Source: Paenibacillus prosopidis (GTDB lineage: Bacteria > Bacillota > Bacilli > Paenibacillales > Paenibacillaceae). Taken from it: a DNA stretch of 64,000 bases. The stretch's first letter is position 1; each line of letters opens with the position of its first letter. The position numbers and the translations under genes are program-made. Under the pieces are notes generated by a model. It ran no database searches. It saw only the letters and a program-made list of their open reading frames with translations, and was not told where the DNA came from. The stretch spans positions 1-64,000 of the forward strand of contig NZ_QPJD01000012.1 in assembly GCF_003337375.1 (NCBI RefSeq). Direction: 5' to 3'. Below are positions 16,911 through 25,644 of this stretch, in pieces.

Positions 16911-17801
16911 TCAGCTGAGCGACTGAAACAGCTTCTGGCCTTCTCGCACCCACGGATAAATAAATACTTGGAAGGTGTACAAAATCGGAATACCCGCAAT
17001 AACAAACAAGAAATAAGAGGTTGATTCCTTGCGGCTTTCTTTGGCCAGCTCAATTTTCTCCTTGTAGTCTTCGATCCTTATCCGCAGCAGCTCGTAATAT
17101 TGCTCACTTTCATGCAGCCGAATGGCATCAAGGGTCTCGACAAAGCTTAGCCCTTCATCGGTACCGATCCGCTGCTTGAACCGCCGCAGCGCTCCTCCTG
17201 CATCGTGATACCATTCTGCCAGCAACCGTTCCAAATCCCCCCTCATCAGCCTCGTGAAAGGTACGCACCGCATCAGCTTTGCGTGAATATGAAGCGAGGA
17301 ATCAGACAGATAAAGCAATTGATTGCTTACTACGAATATTTCTTTGGTCATCTGCAATCCGCGAACCTTACGAATGGAGCGCAGCCATGTCAAATCGCAA
17401 TACACCAGCATGAACAGAAGCGGCGCAGGCAAAACAAAGGATACGGGGATGTGCTCACTCAAATGTACCCGCAGCAGCGCCACCAACAAAACCGCACCAA
17501 TAAAGAAGAAGCCTTGCAGCAGCCGTCTAGCCAGTACATACCATGCTGCATCCGCCGTTACACCGCAACCGGCAAGCAGCAGCTCCCGCTCCGCGAAAGA
17601 AGGCTTCTGCCTCGAAATACGGAACAGCCTCAGCCATTTATCCGGCACAAGCCTTGTTCTCCAGCTTAAAAACGCCAGATGCTTCCACCGTGCAGGCCGT
17701 CTCGGCAGCAGCTGCAGAACGGCATAAATAGCAGCTGCACCGAAAACATATTGCCCTGCCAATACGGCAATCCGGACGGCCATTCCTGTCCATTCGTGCA
17801 T
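16911..17801 (-). CDS. tadC: Tad secretion inner-membrane platform protein TadC
   Basis: 296 residues, type II secretion F-domain family. Helices near residues 12-30 and 92-135, then a helical cytosolic domain (about 140-250) and two C-terminal helices. Partner of TadB; together they form the inner-membrane base for Flp pilus assembly. It follows tadB by 13 bases. Confidence 0.75.
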   Translation of the reverse strand: MHEWTGMAVRIAVLAGQYVFGAAAIYAVLQLLPRRPARWKHLAFLSWRTRLVPDKWLRLFRISRQKPSFAERELLLAGCGVTADAAWYVLARRLLQGFFFIGAVLLVALLRVHLSEHIPVSFVLPAPLLFMLVYCDLTWLRSIRKVRGLQMTKEIFVVSNQLLYLSDSSLHIHAKLMRCVPFTRLMRGDLERLLAEWYHDAGGALRRFKQRIGTDEGLSFVETLDAIRLHESEQYYELLRIRIEDYKEKIELAKESRKESTSYFLFVIAGIPILYTFQVFIYPWVREGQKLFQSLS

Positions 17802-17814
17802 CCTCGTCCTCCAT

Positions 17815-18750
17815 TCACATTTTTTTGCGAGACAGCCACAATCCCATCAGAAACGAAGCAAAAATAAGCACCATTGCATTGAGCAGCATTTCTCGCCCCT
17901 GCGGATCAACCACGTAATAGTAGTACGAGTTGTCTTTGTTATAACGAAGATTGATTCCGATAAATAAAGCAAGGAACAGCACCGGTGAGAAGTTTGCTAC
18001 CCGGATCTCAAGCAGCCGGTTTCTCTCCTGCTCATTAGCCCGCCTTGCCTTCCGCATGTCTGAAAGCAGCTCCTTCAGGCTGCCGGAAATGGGAACGCCC
18101 TCTACGAGTGCCACCCTCAAAATATTAACGAAATAATCAGCCCATAAATGTCCAAGAGATGCCGCCAGCAGTCTCAAGCTCGCTTCATCGTCACCGCGAA
18201 CCGAAAGGTTGCGATACAGCTGCTCAAAAACCGATTGCATCGGACCGAGCAGGCGTCTCTCCTCGACTGTGCGCTGTAAAGCAACCCGAACCTGACGTTC
18301 ACCGGTGACAAGATAGCATTGATAAAATAGCTCAACAGCGGGCAAGAAGTCCATTTGTGTCTGCATGCGGCGATGAACGAGCATTGCCCTCAAAATCGTA
18401 TAAGGCAAGAAACCAAGCAACCCGCCGAATAGCAGAGTGCCCTTTACACTTTGAAAGAAAACACCGCCCGCAACGACTCCTCCAAGCAGCAGCAATCCGG
18501 ATAAAGTTGCGAAGGCACCTGACGTCACCTTAAGCTGCAGCGTTTCTAATAATTCAGACAAATGCCTGTACAGCTTTTCGAATCGCTTGAATCGTTCGGC
18601 CACGCGGTATCGCCAGCCTGATTTTGCCCGGTAGATTAGCCGGCTCCTGAGATGCTGTTCCTTCGACCAAATAATGAACAAGTTATAAAGGACGATAAAC
18701 AATAACCAAAACAGCAAGATTACTGCTGCAGCTGTCGACAGCTTATTCAT
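17815..18750 (-). CDS. tadB: Tad secretion inner-membrane platform protein TadB
   Basis: 311 residues from ATG 18750 (GGTGAT 4 bases upstream, overlapping the cpaF stop by 8 bases); upstream in-frame starts would extend far into cpaF. T2SS F domain with helices near 8-30, 80-120 and 250-305 and the cytosolic helical middle (MDFLPAVELFYQCYLVTGE, GVPISGSLKELLSDMRKA). Pairs with TadC. Confidence 0.75.
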   Translation of the reverse strand: MNKLSTAAAVILLFWLLFIVLYNLFIIWSKEQHLRSRLIYRAKSGWRYRVAERFKRFEKLYRHLSELLETLQLKVTSGAFATLSGLLLLGGVVAGGVFFQSVKGTLLFGGLLGFLPYTILRAMLVHRRMQTQMDFLPAVELFYQCYLVTGERQVRVALQRTVEERRLLGPMQSVFEQLYRNLSVRGDDEASLRLLAASLGHLWADYFVNILRVALVEGVPISGSLKELLSDMRKARRANEQERNRLLEIRVANFSPVLFLALFIGINLRYNKDNSYYYYVVDPQGREMLLNAMVLIFASFLMGLWLSRKKM

Positions 18751-20122
18751 TAGCATCACCGTAAAAAGCCATTCGTGCCGCTGCCTTCTGTGAAGGCTCT
18801 GATGGATATACCCAATCACCCAAAGACTCGTCGAACCTTACCCAATCCCTGATCTGAGTCTGCCCATGCCCAGCCTCCCAACTCAGCTCTCCAATGCGCT
18901 TAACAACTCTACGTCCATTTACATATCCCATTTCAATGCCAACCTCAGTTACATATTGTGTGATCCGCTTCGTCAATCGTTCGGCATTCATCCCTCTGCC
19001 ATCCAGCATGCACATATCCGTTATTGCTTCCGGCACATCCTCAAGGCTGTTGGCATGCACAGTCGTCATACTGCCGGAGTGCCCCCTCGTACATGCACGC
19101 ACATAAATATTGGCGTCCAAATCCCGAATTTCGGCATGAATAATTCGCTGCGGTGATTGCCTAAGCGCCAGCTTAAAGGCTTGATCCGACCGGTGATAAG
19201 GATCCTCTTCCTCCGTCTCGTATTCCACCACATTTTTGTTTGGAAAATCCCGCCCGAGCATCATTTCGAATCGACCTTCAATCGTAATGATTCTCTCCTC
19301 ATCGGGCAGCTCGGCTATTAAGGCCTTCATGAGATTCGTTTTACCGGAATTAGTCGGCCCGATAATAACAAGATTAAATCTTGCGGCCAACACGGCTCTA
19401 AGCAGCCGTTGTATATGGTGATTCATCGTCCTATAGAATGAAGAGCATAATGCCTCTAAGCTAAAGCTTCGCACCGTATAAAATCGTATCGTCAAGGTTG
19501 GACAAGCCGTGAAGCCGAAGCCGGTCATCGTTACCCGCGAGCCGTCCCGCAGCATGACTTCCGCCCAGCGCTTGCGTGGATTAATGCGGTCATTATTATA
19601 GAGAACTAGATTTTGTTGAATCCGCTCCACCTCTCGAACACTATCAAACCGGTAAGCAGAAAGTGCCGTGACCCCATCCTTAACGATAAAAATCCGTTCG
19701 CCGACCACTTGAATTTCTTCAAGCCCTTCCTTATTCACAAGTACCAGCTCGAGGACATTGAGGCCGATTACTTCCGCGAACAATGCCTCCGCCAGCGTTT
19801 GATACGGATGCTGCAAATTAGCGAGTCCATGGATTCGAAGTCTAATCAAACGGTCTGTTATAACCGCGAGCACCTGCTCCCGCTCTTGCGCAAACCCGAG
19901 CACAGCGCGATTTAGCGTCTCGCTGTACTGTCTTCGTTCTTCCTCGCCCAGCCCATGGGGAGAACTTAAGTAAGTTCTTATATCATCTGCGAGCCGACCA
20001 AATTCACTGCTGCCTGAAGGCCCACCCTCAGGCAGCGCCTGCTCATTCTCCCGAATCTCACGTTCCGATACCATCTGTGCCGCAAATTCCGAGGGTGAAA
20101 ATCGGTTTTCCGGCGCCATCAA
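18743..20122 (-). CDS. cpaF: Tad/Flp pilus assembly ATPase CpaF (TadA)
   Basis: 459 residues of the secretion ATPase family. Walker A is GPTNSGKTNLM (about 255-265); the Asp box, RIITIEGRFEMML, follows, and the Walker B/His region reads RIIHAEIRDLDANIYVRACTRG then GSMTTVHANS, shorter cores being AEIRDLDANI and MTTVHANSLED. This motor hydrolyses ATP to drive pilus assembly at the TadB/TadC platform. Start overlaps the stop of cpaE by 4 bases. The Glu of the usual GEVRG motif is kept but the motif is AEIRD. Confidence 0.9.
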   Translation of the reverse strand: MMAPENRFSPSEFAAQMVSEREIRENEQALPEGGPSGSSEFGRLADDIRTYLSSPHGLGEEERRQYSETLNRAVLGFAQEREQVLAVITDRLIRLRIHGLANLQHPYQTLAEALFAEVIGLNVLELVLVNKEGLEEIQVVGERIFIVKDGVTALSAYRFDSVREVERIQQNLVLYNNDRINPRKRWAEVMLRDGSRVTMTGFGFTACPTLTIRFYTVRSFSLEALCSSFYRTMNHHIQRLLRAVLAARFNLVIIGPTNSGKTNLMKALIAELPDEERIITIEGRFEMMLGRDFPNKNVVEYETEEEDPYHRSDQAFKLALRQSPQRIIHAEIRDLDANIYVRACTRGHSGSMTTVHANSLEDVPEAITDMCMLDGRGMNAERLTKRITQYVTEVGIEMGYVNGRRVVKRIGELSWEAGHGQTQIRDWVRFDESLGDWVYPSEPSQKAAARMAFYGDANE

Positions 20123-20967
20123 GAGCTTGTACCGTTACGGTGACTCAGCAGCTTACGATACCAGGGCTGAACGGAAATGGACGATGTCATGCTGCGCATA
20201 CCGTGGCGCTGCATGAGCGCTTTCGCAGGCGTCCGCATCGCTTGTTTGCCCTCTACGTCCGCGTTCAACCATTCTGCATACGTACCACTGTCTAATTGGC
20301 TGAATACTGGTTCACTTAGTTGAAATTGTCCGAGTGCCGTTGTACCCGTCTCTTTACAAATATGCTTCATGTGATAGCCTCCATTTCTCCAGGGTGAATT
20401 AAGTACGATGCAATCGTATTGATCAGATGCAACTCCGAAGATCGGAGATACTTGTCCAATCCAACGCCGGCCGTCCTCTTGAAAATGCGACAGGGCTGAC
20501 GTTGTAACAAGAATCCGCGAGCTGGCTCTGCGAATGGAACAAATCGTAGCTGCATTGTCCCAATACGCGCTAACATCAAGCACAACGAATGCAAAGGCTT
20601 GCCCGGCAACCGCAAGCAAGTGATCCGCCTCCTCCGGAGTGAAATACTCTGCTTGGTCTCTCAAAATATTACCGAACAGCACATGCAAATTCGGCTGCTT
20701 CGGTACCGAATATGCCGCTCTGCGCAGCTTATCCGGTGTCAGCGTATGCGAGCGAAGCTCGGGACGAAGCTTATCCAGCGTTACTACCGGTTCATCAACG
20801 CCGATATAACGATGTATCTTTGCACTTTTCAGGTTAAGACATAAGTATCCGATCGGTTTACCGCTTATTTCTGCTATCCGATAAGCCGTTGCAAATGCAG
20901 CTGCAGTCGTTCCTATATTAGGGGTCGTGCCTATAAAGGCGGCGAGAGGCGCGTTAGAACCGTTCAC
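20119..20967 (-). CDS. cpaE: CpaE-like MinD/ParA-type protein of the Tad operon
   Basis: 282 residues with a SIMIBI-like start: LAAFIGTTPNIGTTAAAFATAY in place of a MinD P-loop (core GTTPNIGTTAAAF). The deviant signature lysine of KGGxGKT is missing, replaced by Pro and Asn, so ATP binding is doubtful. Later blocks FVVLDVSAYWDN and CIVLNSPW match ParA/MinD Walker B-like strands. CpaE proteins localise Tad machinery in other bacteria. Its ATG overlaps the cpaB stop by 4 bases. Confidence 0.65.
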   Translation of the reverse strand: MNGSNAPLAAFIGTTPNIGTTAAAFATAYRIAEISGKPIGYLCLNLKSAKIHRYIGVDEPVVTLDKLRPELRSHTLTPDKLRRAAYSVPKQPNLHVLFGNILRDQAEYFTPEEADHLLAVAGQAFAFVVLDVSAYWDNAATICSIRRASSRILVTTSALSHFQEDGRRWIGQVSPIFGVASDQYDCIVLNSPWRNGGYHMKHICKETGTTALGQFQLSEPVFSQLDSGTYAEWLNADVEGKQAMRTPAKALMQRHGMRSMTSSISVQPWYRKLLSHRNGTSS

Positions 20968-21689
20968 GGCTCCCCGACCTCCCCTTCAGCAAGTAAATCA
21001 AGCGATTCCGGGCTGTAAGCAACGACTAGCTTTAAAGCGCCATTTTTGCACAAGCTGTCAATTTGGAGCCACTGCGCTTCCGACAAATTTAAATTCAAAT
21101 ATTCAATCATTCCGTTTGCTTCACGCCTAGCCGCATACATTTGCTCTTTATTCCCGTCAGCCAATGACAATAAATTCGGATTTTCAATACTATCGATTTC
21201 TACGTTTCCTGATGTTTTGACCGATGCAACGGTGACCGCTTCTTTAAAGAGGCGCTGGGAAGGAGAACCGTCTCCAGAAGCGTACAGCAGCACTTTATCA
21301 CCTGCTCTAATTCCGTTAGAAATCGAACGGATATACTCCTTCGGAATTTGAAATGTCGATTCAGTGCGTTTGGGCTGCAAATAGTAACGATCCACCTTCC
21401 AGTCCAAAATCGGCTCGCCTTTGCCCAGAGGTATGACGGTTTCCATCCCTGCGGCATAGTCAGTATCAACTAGCATTTCAGGCATGAAGGCGGAGTTGGG
21501 CACCATCTTATACTCCAAGTCGCTCTTCTGCAGCCGCTCGCCTGCTGCGATAAACCGTTTTGGCACAAGCACTGCAACCGTTTCCTGCCGCTCAATTTGA
21601 ATGCGCTGAAGCTTATACATTCCGTACACCAGGGATGCTGATAACATTGCGGCCGTCAAGCTTATAACTATGTTCCTTCTCCTGTTCAT
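20964..21689 (-). CDS. cpaB: Tad pilus protein CpaB (RcpC-like, SAF domain)
   Basis: 241 residues from ATG 21689, where GAGAGGAG lies 5 bases upstream. One N-terminal helix (IVISLTAAMLSASLVYGMY) and a SAF domain at about 40-105 (VLVPKRFIAAGERLQKSDLE, TVIPLGKGEPILDW), then a beta-rich end with SIPKEYIRS and GIRAGDKVLLYAS features. CpaB proteins act at the envelope in Tad systems. First gene of the operon; a terminator-like hairpin lies 27 bases before it. Confidence 0.8.
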   Translation of the reverse strand: MNRRRNIVISLTAAMLSASLVYGMYKLQRIQIERQETVAVLVPKRFIAAGERLQKSDLEYKMVPNSAFMPEMLVDTDYAAGMETVIPLGKGEPILDWKVDRYYLQPKRTESTFQIPKEYIRSISNGIRAGDKVLLYASGDGSPSQRLFKEAVTVASVKTSGNVEIDSIENPNLLSLADGNKEQMYAARREANGMIEYLNLNLSEAQWLQIDSLCKNGALKLVVAYSPESLDLLAEGEVGEP

Positions 21690-21715
21690 CGCCACTCCTC
21701 TCCGAGCATAAAAAA

Positions 21716-21759
21716 AAGAACGCACCAGCAGCCACCTAAGGCTCACTACGTGCGTTCTT
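21716..21759 (-). terminator. Strong hairpin and U-tract just upstream of cpaB
   Basis: Minus strand stem AAGAACGCAC (21750-21759) with GTGCGTTCTT (21716-21725), extended by T run of eight, ending 27 bases before cpaB. It may end transcription from ndoA (stop at 21938) or act as an attenuator inside a cpaB leader. No promoter was identified between it and cpaB. Confidence 0.75.
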
Positions 21760-21937
21760 CGCATAATAATGCTCTCATATAAGATTACATCAATCAATTG
21801 AGTTAATAATAGCAAATAGGCATTTCAATTGTCTAGCATTATTTTCCTAATTGCATCAAAATTCGGATAATATCGACAAAAAAGCCATTCGGCACAAAGG
21901 AAACTTCCTTCTACAGCCAAATAGCTTGCCGCTCCAT

Positions 21938-22288
21938 TTAAAAATCGATTAATCCGACGCTGATTAGCAAGGCATCATCTACCTTACGCATCGTTTCATC
22001 GTCCAGATGCGTAATTTTATCGGTTAGCCGCTGTTTATCAATCGTCCGAATCTGCTCTAGAAGCACGACGGAATCGCGGTCAAAACCATGCGCCGCTGCG
22101 TCCATTTCAACATGAGTGGGCAGCTTTGCTTTCTGGATTTGAGCTGTGATCGCAGCAACAATTACCGTCGGACTGAAACGATTTCCGATATCATTCTGAA
22201 TGACCAGTACGGGGCGAACACCGCCCTGCTCCGATCCGACGACCGGCGACAAATCCGCAAAAAACACATCTCCGCGTTTTACGATCAA
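21938..22288 (-). CDS. ndoA: Type II toxin endoribonuclease NdoA (MazF family)
   Basis: 116 residues, almost the textbook B. subtilis Endo[45 protein letters not shown] and HVEMDA blocks, with the [11 protein letters not shown] loop and the catalytic Arg and Thr positions in place. It cleaves single-stranded RNA at UACAU-type sites in B. subtilis. It follows ndoAI by 3 bases. Confidence 0.95.
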   Translation of the reverse strand: MIVKRGDVFFADLSPVVGSEQGGVRPVLVIQNDIGNRFSPTVIVAAITAQIQKAKLPTHVEMDAAAHGFDRDSVVLLEQIRTIDKQRLTDKITHLDDETMRKVDDALLISVGLIDF

Positions 22289-22291
22289 CCT

Positions 22292-22573
22292 CTACACCCC
22301 GCTAACGAGACGGCCAAGCGTATGATCTGCTTCTTCCTCCGCTTGAAAAGCTTCCGAGGCCATGTTCAGGTTGATTTTCGCCATTTCCATATACCCGCGC
22401 TGCATCGATTCCCGGATTTGACGTTTTTTACGTTCCACCAGATACAGCTTCATGGCTTGCCGGATAAATTCGCTGCGGTTGGAGTTTTCTTTGGCAACAA
22501 TCCCGTCAACCTCCTCAAGCAGATGATCTGGCAGGCTTATCATGATCCTCTTGGTATTTTGTACATTGGCCAC
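22292..22573 (-). CDS. ndoAI: Antitoxin EndoAI (ribbon-helix-helix)
   Basis: 93 residues. RIMISLPDHLLEEVDGIVAKE followed by NRSEFIRQAMKLYL (core SEFIRQAM) is a ribbon-helix-helix domain; the C-terminal half is the helical toxin-neutralising tail. The pair with ndoA and the location after alr match B. subtilis, where EndoAI inhibits EndoA. Confidence 0.9.
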   Translation of the reverse strand: MANVQNTKRIMISLPDHLLEEVDGIVAKENSNRSEFIRQAMKLYLVERKKRQIRESMQRGYMEMAKINLNMASEAFQAEEEADHTLGRLVSGV

Positions 22574-22800
22574 CGAGCTCGCACCCCCAAAACTTTTCCA
22601 AAACCTTAATACACATTATGACAATATATTGCCGTCGCTATACTCAAACATATCTATGTTCGCCGTATATCAAATATGCTGTATGTTTCCATGTATAACC
22701 TCTACAGATGAACTGCCATACTACATTCGTGATATTTGGCGAAAATCCTCTTCATTTACGAAAATTTGTAAGTTGAAACATTTACCATTTCGAGTTGTTT

Positions 22801-23997
22801 TTACGCTAATGGGTTATAGATCGCTGTTGTGCGCCCACTGCTTACATATACGCGTGGTACACGTGCTGCAAGCATGCACGTTACTTCATAGTTAAGCGTG
22901 CCCAGTTGCTGCGCAACCTCATCAACCGTTATGACTGCATCGTCTTGACGACCGATAAGCACGACCTCTTCACCGGTCTCTACCGGCATTGAATTCGCTC
23001 CCGAAGCCGCTGCATCTAATGCAATCATACATTGATCCATACAAATCGTACCGCGAATGGGCACTTTAACACCGCGAACCAGTCCATGTGCTTTACCGGT
23101 AAGCATACGGCTGAAGCCGTCCGCATAACCAATTGGCAGCGTTCCAATTTGTTCTTCGCCTTCGGTAACATAACGTGTGCCGTAGCTTATCCCCCAACCC
23201 GCAGGCGTTGTTTTGACCATGACAACTTCCGTTTTGAGCGTCAAGACCGGCTCGAGCTCAATACGCTGCTGATTGACTTCCGCGGAGGGATATAAACCGT
23301 ACATGCTTATTCCGAGCCGAAGCATATTGCCGCCCCATTCGGGTGTATCGATACCGGCAGCGCTGTTGGCAGCGTGAATGATCGGTATTGGCAGTCCCTG
23401 CTGCTCCACATACGAAGCAACCTCACGAAATCTGTCATACTGAAGCTTTGTATAGCTCTTGTCAGCTTCATCCGCTCGGGCGTAATGCGTAAACAGCCCC
23501 TCAACGTCGAGCTGCGGCACTTTTAAAGCCTTTCCGATAAACGATATTGCAGCATCCTGACCCAGCACACCAAGCCGTCCCATACCGGAATCAATCTTAA
23601 TATGAACCTTGAGCTTGCGGCCGGCAACGTCAGCCGGAAGCTCGGCAGCGGCTTGTAAAATATCTTCTCGAAACAAACTTATGGCAACATCATTATCTCT
23701 TGCGGCAGACAAGGCATTCGCAGCCACGAAGCCAAGTACAAGAATCGGGGTTTGAATGCCAGCCTTCCGCAATTGTAATGCTTCATCCAGAAAAGCGACT
23801 CCTAAATAATCAACGCCGAAGCGCTCCGCTTCACGCGCAATCTCCACTGCACCATGCCCATAGGCATTGGCTTTGACCGAAGCCATAAGCCTGCAGCCTT
23901 CCGGAATTACATTCCGAAATGCTTGTAAATTATGTCTTAGCGCATCTAATGATATTTCAGCCCTTGTCGGGCGATAAAACGAATCCAAGCCGTTCAC
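22801..23997 (-). CDS. alr: Alanine racemase, PLP-dependent
   Basis: About 398 residues. PLP lysine lies in MASVKANAYGHGA (about 40), and the catalytic Tyr in GWGISYGTRYV. FMGRLG-type block appears as GMGRLGV and the substrate loop as GTICMDQCM. It supplies D-alanine for peptidoglycan. Start is uncertain: GTG 23997 has GAGGAG only 3 bases upstream; TTG 23988 with AAGG 8 bases upstream is an alternative, and both are better than a TTG at 24036. The gene order ydcC-alr-ndoAI-ndoA is that of B. subtilis. Confidence 0.93.
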   Translation of the reverse strand: MNGLDSFYRPTRAEISLDALRHNLQAFRNVIPEGCRLMASVKANAYGHGAVEIAREAERFGVDYLGVAFLDEALQLRKAGIQTPILVLGFVAANALSAARDNDVAISLFREDILQAAAELPADVAGRKLKVHIKIDSGMGRLGVLGQDAAISFIGKALKVPQLDVEGLFTHYARADEADKSYTKLQYDRFREVASYVEQQGLPIPIIHAANSAAGIDTPEWGGNMLRLGISMYGLYPSAEVNQQRIELEPVLTLKTEVVMVKTTPAGWGISYGTRYVTEGEEQIGTLPIGYADGFSRMLTGKAHGLVRGVKVPIRGTICMDQCMIALDAAASGANSMPVETGEEVVLIGRQDDAVITVDEVAQQLGTLNYEVTCMLAARVPRVYVSSGRTTAIYNPLA

Positions 23998-24136
23998 CTT
24001 CTCCTCATCTGGCAGCCACAACAGTCCGAGCAGCAAACATCAATAGAAATAATGTTAAACGTTGCTGCTGATACTGTCAATGAAATGAGCCCCTGAAAAG
24101 GCTAGTACGTCTTGGAAATTCTGCTGATTACAAGCT

Positions 24137-25378
24137 TTATTTTCCAATTTCGCCCTGCACCGATTGCGCGATCTTAATCATTTCCGATTCAGGCAGGTTT
24201 GCGCTCGTTAGGCGGAATTGATGTCCTTCATACGTCCATGTAAGCGTCTGCTGCTCGTCTCCGGTAAGCTGGCCCATCGTAAAGCCTAGATCAACCATCA
24301 TCCCAGGTGCAAAAGATGACGCTACATCATCCGGCTGCGTTTGAATGAGCGTATAGCTATAATCGCCGGTGTAACGAATCATCAAGCCAGGGTTTCCGCC
24401 GAACACGATGTCTACCAAATCCTGTTCCGTAACACCATCAGGTGTATAGGAAGGCTTCATCGCTGTAAATTTGGCATCTGTTCCGCCCGGTGCTTCTGCA
24501 GAGGCATCATCATCGGCATTCTCATCGTTATTACTGCTGTTATCTGTTTGATCATCGCCGTCAACTGCACTTTCGTCCTCTTGCTTATTTCCGCTTGCAT
24601 CCGGTTTATCGTCTGGTGCGGCCGCTTCATCACCACCAGTATTACCTGCAGCTGCGTCATCACCTGTATTACCAGCAGAAGCATCATCGCCCACATTTTG
24701 CTCAGGCACAGTCATCGTAGGCTCTTCTGTCGATTGGCTGGATGGCTCCGTCTTCATATTCGCCTCGGTTTCGAATACGGTCTTATCGAACTTCGGTCCG
24801 AATTCAAACTTATCGAATTTCACATCCACCATTACTGCCGCATTCGTATCGCTGACTTCTACCTGAACCGGCTTGTAGTCTGATTTATTCAACCAAATTT
24901 TCTGACGGGCTAGCGATCCATTGTTATAGTTGGCCATCACGTCAAAAACGTAAGCATCCTCATCCACTGCAAACTGCCGTGATCCATCCACCAGAATGCT
25001 TTGAATGAGCGTCTGGTACAAGTAGACCTGGCCTTGATTTTGCGGCCAGTCGCTTTGGAAGCGGAATACTTTATTCAGCTTCGGTGTGAGAACGAATACG
25101 CCGTCATCGTTGCGGAGCACAATTTGTGTGATATCTTTCTCCTCGTTCGTCAGCTTGATCCGATAATATTGCGGCTTTTGGTACGACACTTCCACGTTAT
25201 ACTTGAGCGGCTGCTGACTTGTATGCAAAGTCATCGTCCCGCTCCCTTGATAGCTCTCCATATTGTTTACAACCTTGTCGAGCTCCTTAACCACGGACTC
25301 GGCGTCCTTCGTACCGCAAGCGGCTAATACTAATGATAAACACAATAAAATTGCCGCGGTCCATGTAATGCGACGCAT
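24137..25378 (-). CDS. ydcC: YdcC/GerS-like lipoprotein with Asp-rich insertion
   Basis: 413 residues from ATG 25378 (GAGGGG 8 bases upstream). Lipobox LVLAACGTK. The N-terminal 200 residues have a LolA-like fold region (KVVNNMESYQGSGTMTL, VLTPKLNKVFRFQSDWP), continued near the C-terminus after a disordered Asp/Ala/Gly/Asn-rich stretch (about 225-300) not expected in a compact YdcC. YdcC is made during sporulation in B. subtilis, and its clostridial relative GerS is needed for cortex modification and germination. It is upstream of alr on the same strand. Confidence 0.8.
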   Translation of the reverse strand: MRRITWTAAILLCLSLVLAACGTKDAESVVKELDKVVNNMESYQGSGTMTLHTSQQPLKYNVEVSYQKPQYYRIKLTNEEKDITQIVLRNDDGVFVLTPKLNKVFRFQSDWPQNQGQVYLYQTLIQSILVDGSRQFAVDEDAYVFDVMANYNNGSLARQKIWLNKSDYKPVQVEVSDTNAAVMVDVKFDKFEFGPKFDKTVFETEANMKTEPSSQSTEEPTMTVPEQNVGDDASAGNTGDDAAAGNTGGDEAAAPDDKPDASGNKQEDESAVDGDDQTDNSSNNDENADDDASAEAPGGTDAKFTAMKPSYTPDGVTEQDLVDIVFGGNPGLMIRYTGDYSYTLIQTQPDDVASSFAPGMMVDLGFTMGQLTGDEQQTLTWTYEGHQFRLTSANLPESEMIKIAQSVQGEIGK

Positions 25379-25579
25379 GTGATCATCCCCTCTGCACATT
25401 GTTTTTTACTGGCTGATAACATGTCTATGAGGGGACTTGACCAATTATGCAGACTAGCATGACAAGCTTAGGGTAATGTAACTTCTAAATTAACTGGTGA
25501 AATGTTACGAGACCTATTACGACACAGAACGAGCGTTTGCTTCTATAATCATGAAACACTGTAGAAACTCACAGTGGCT

Positions 25580-25621
25580 AAACTAAACAACCTTACCCCA
25601 ATTGATACCGGAATAAGGTTG
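25580..25621 (-). terminator. Terminator of the organosulfur operon
   Basis: Stem CAACCTTA (25614-25621 on the minus strand) with TAAGGTTG (25588-25595), continuing to TTTAGTTTAG. It lies 24 bases past the tauD-like stop. The T tract is broken. Confidence 0.65.
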
Positions 25622-25644
25622 CCTAGACAGTCTATTTTCATAGA

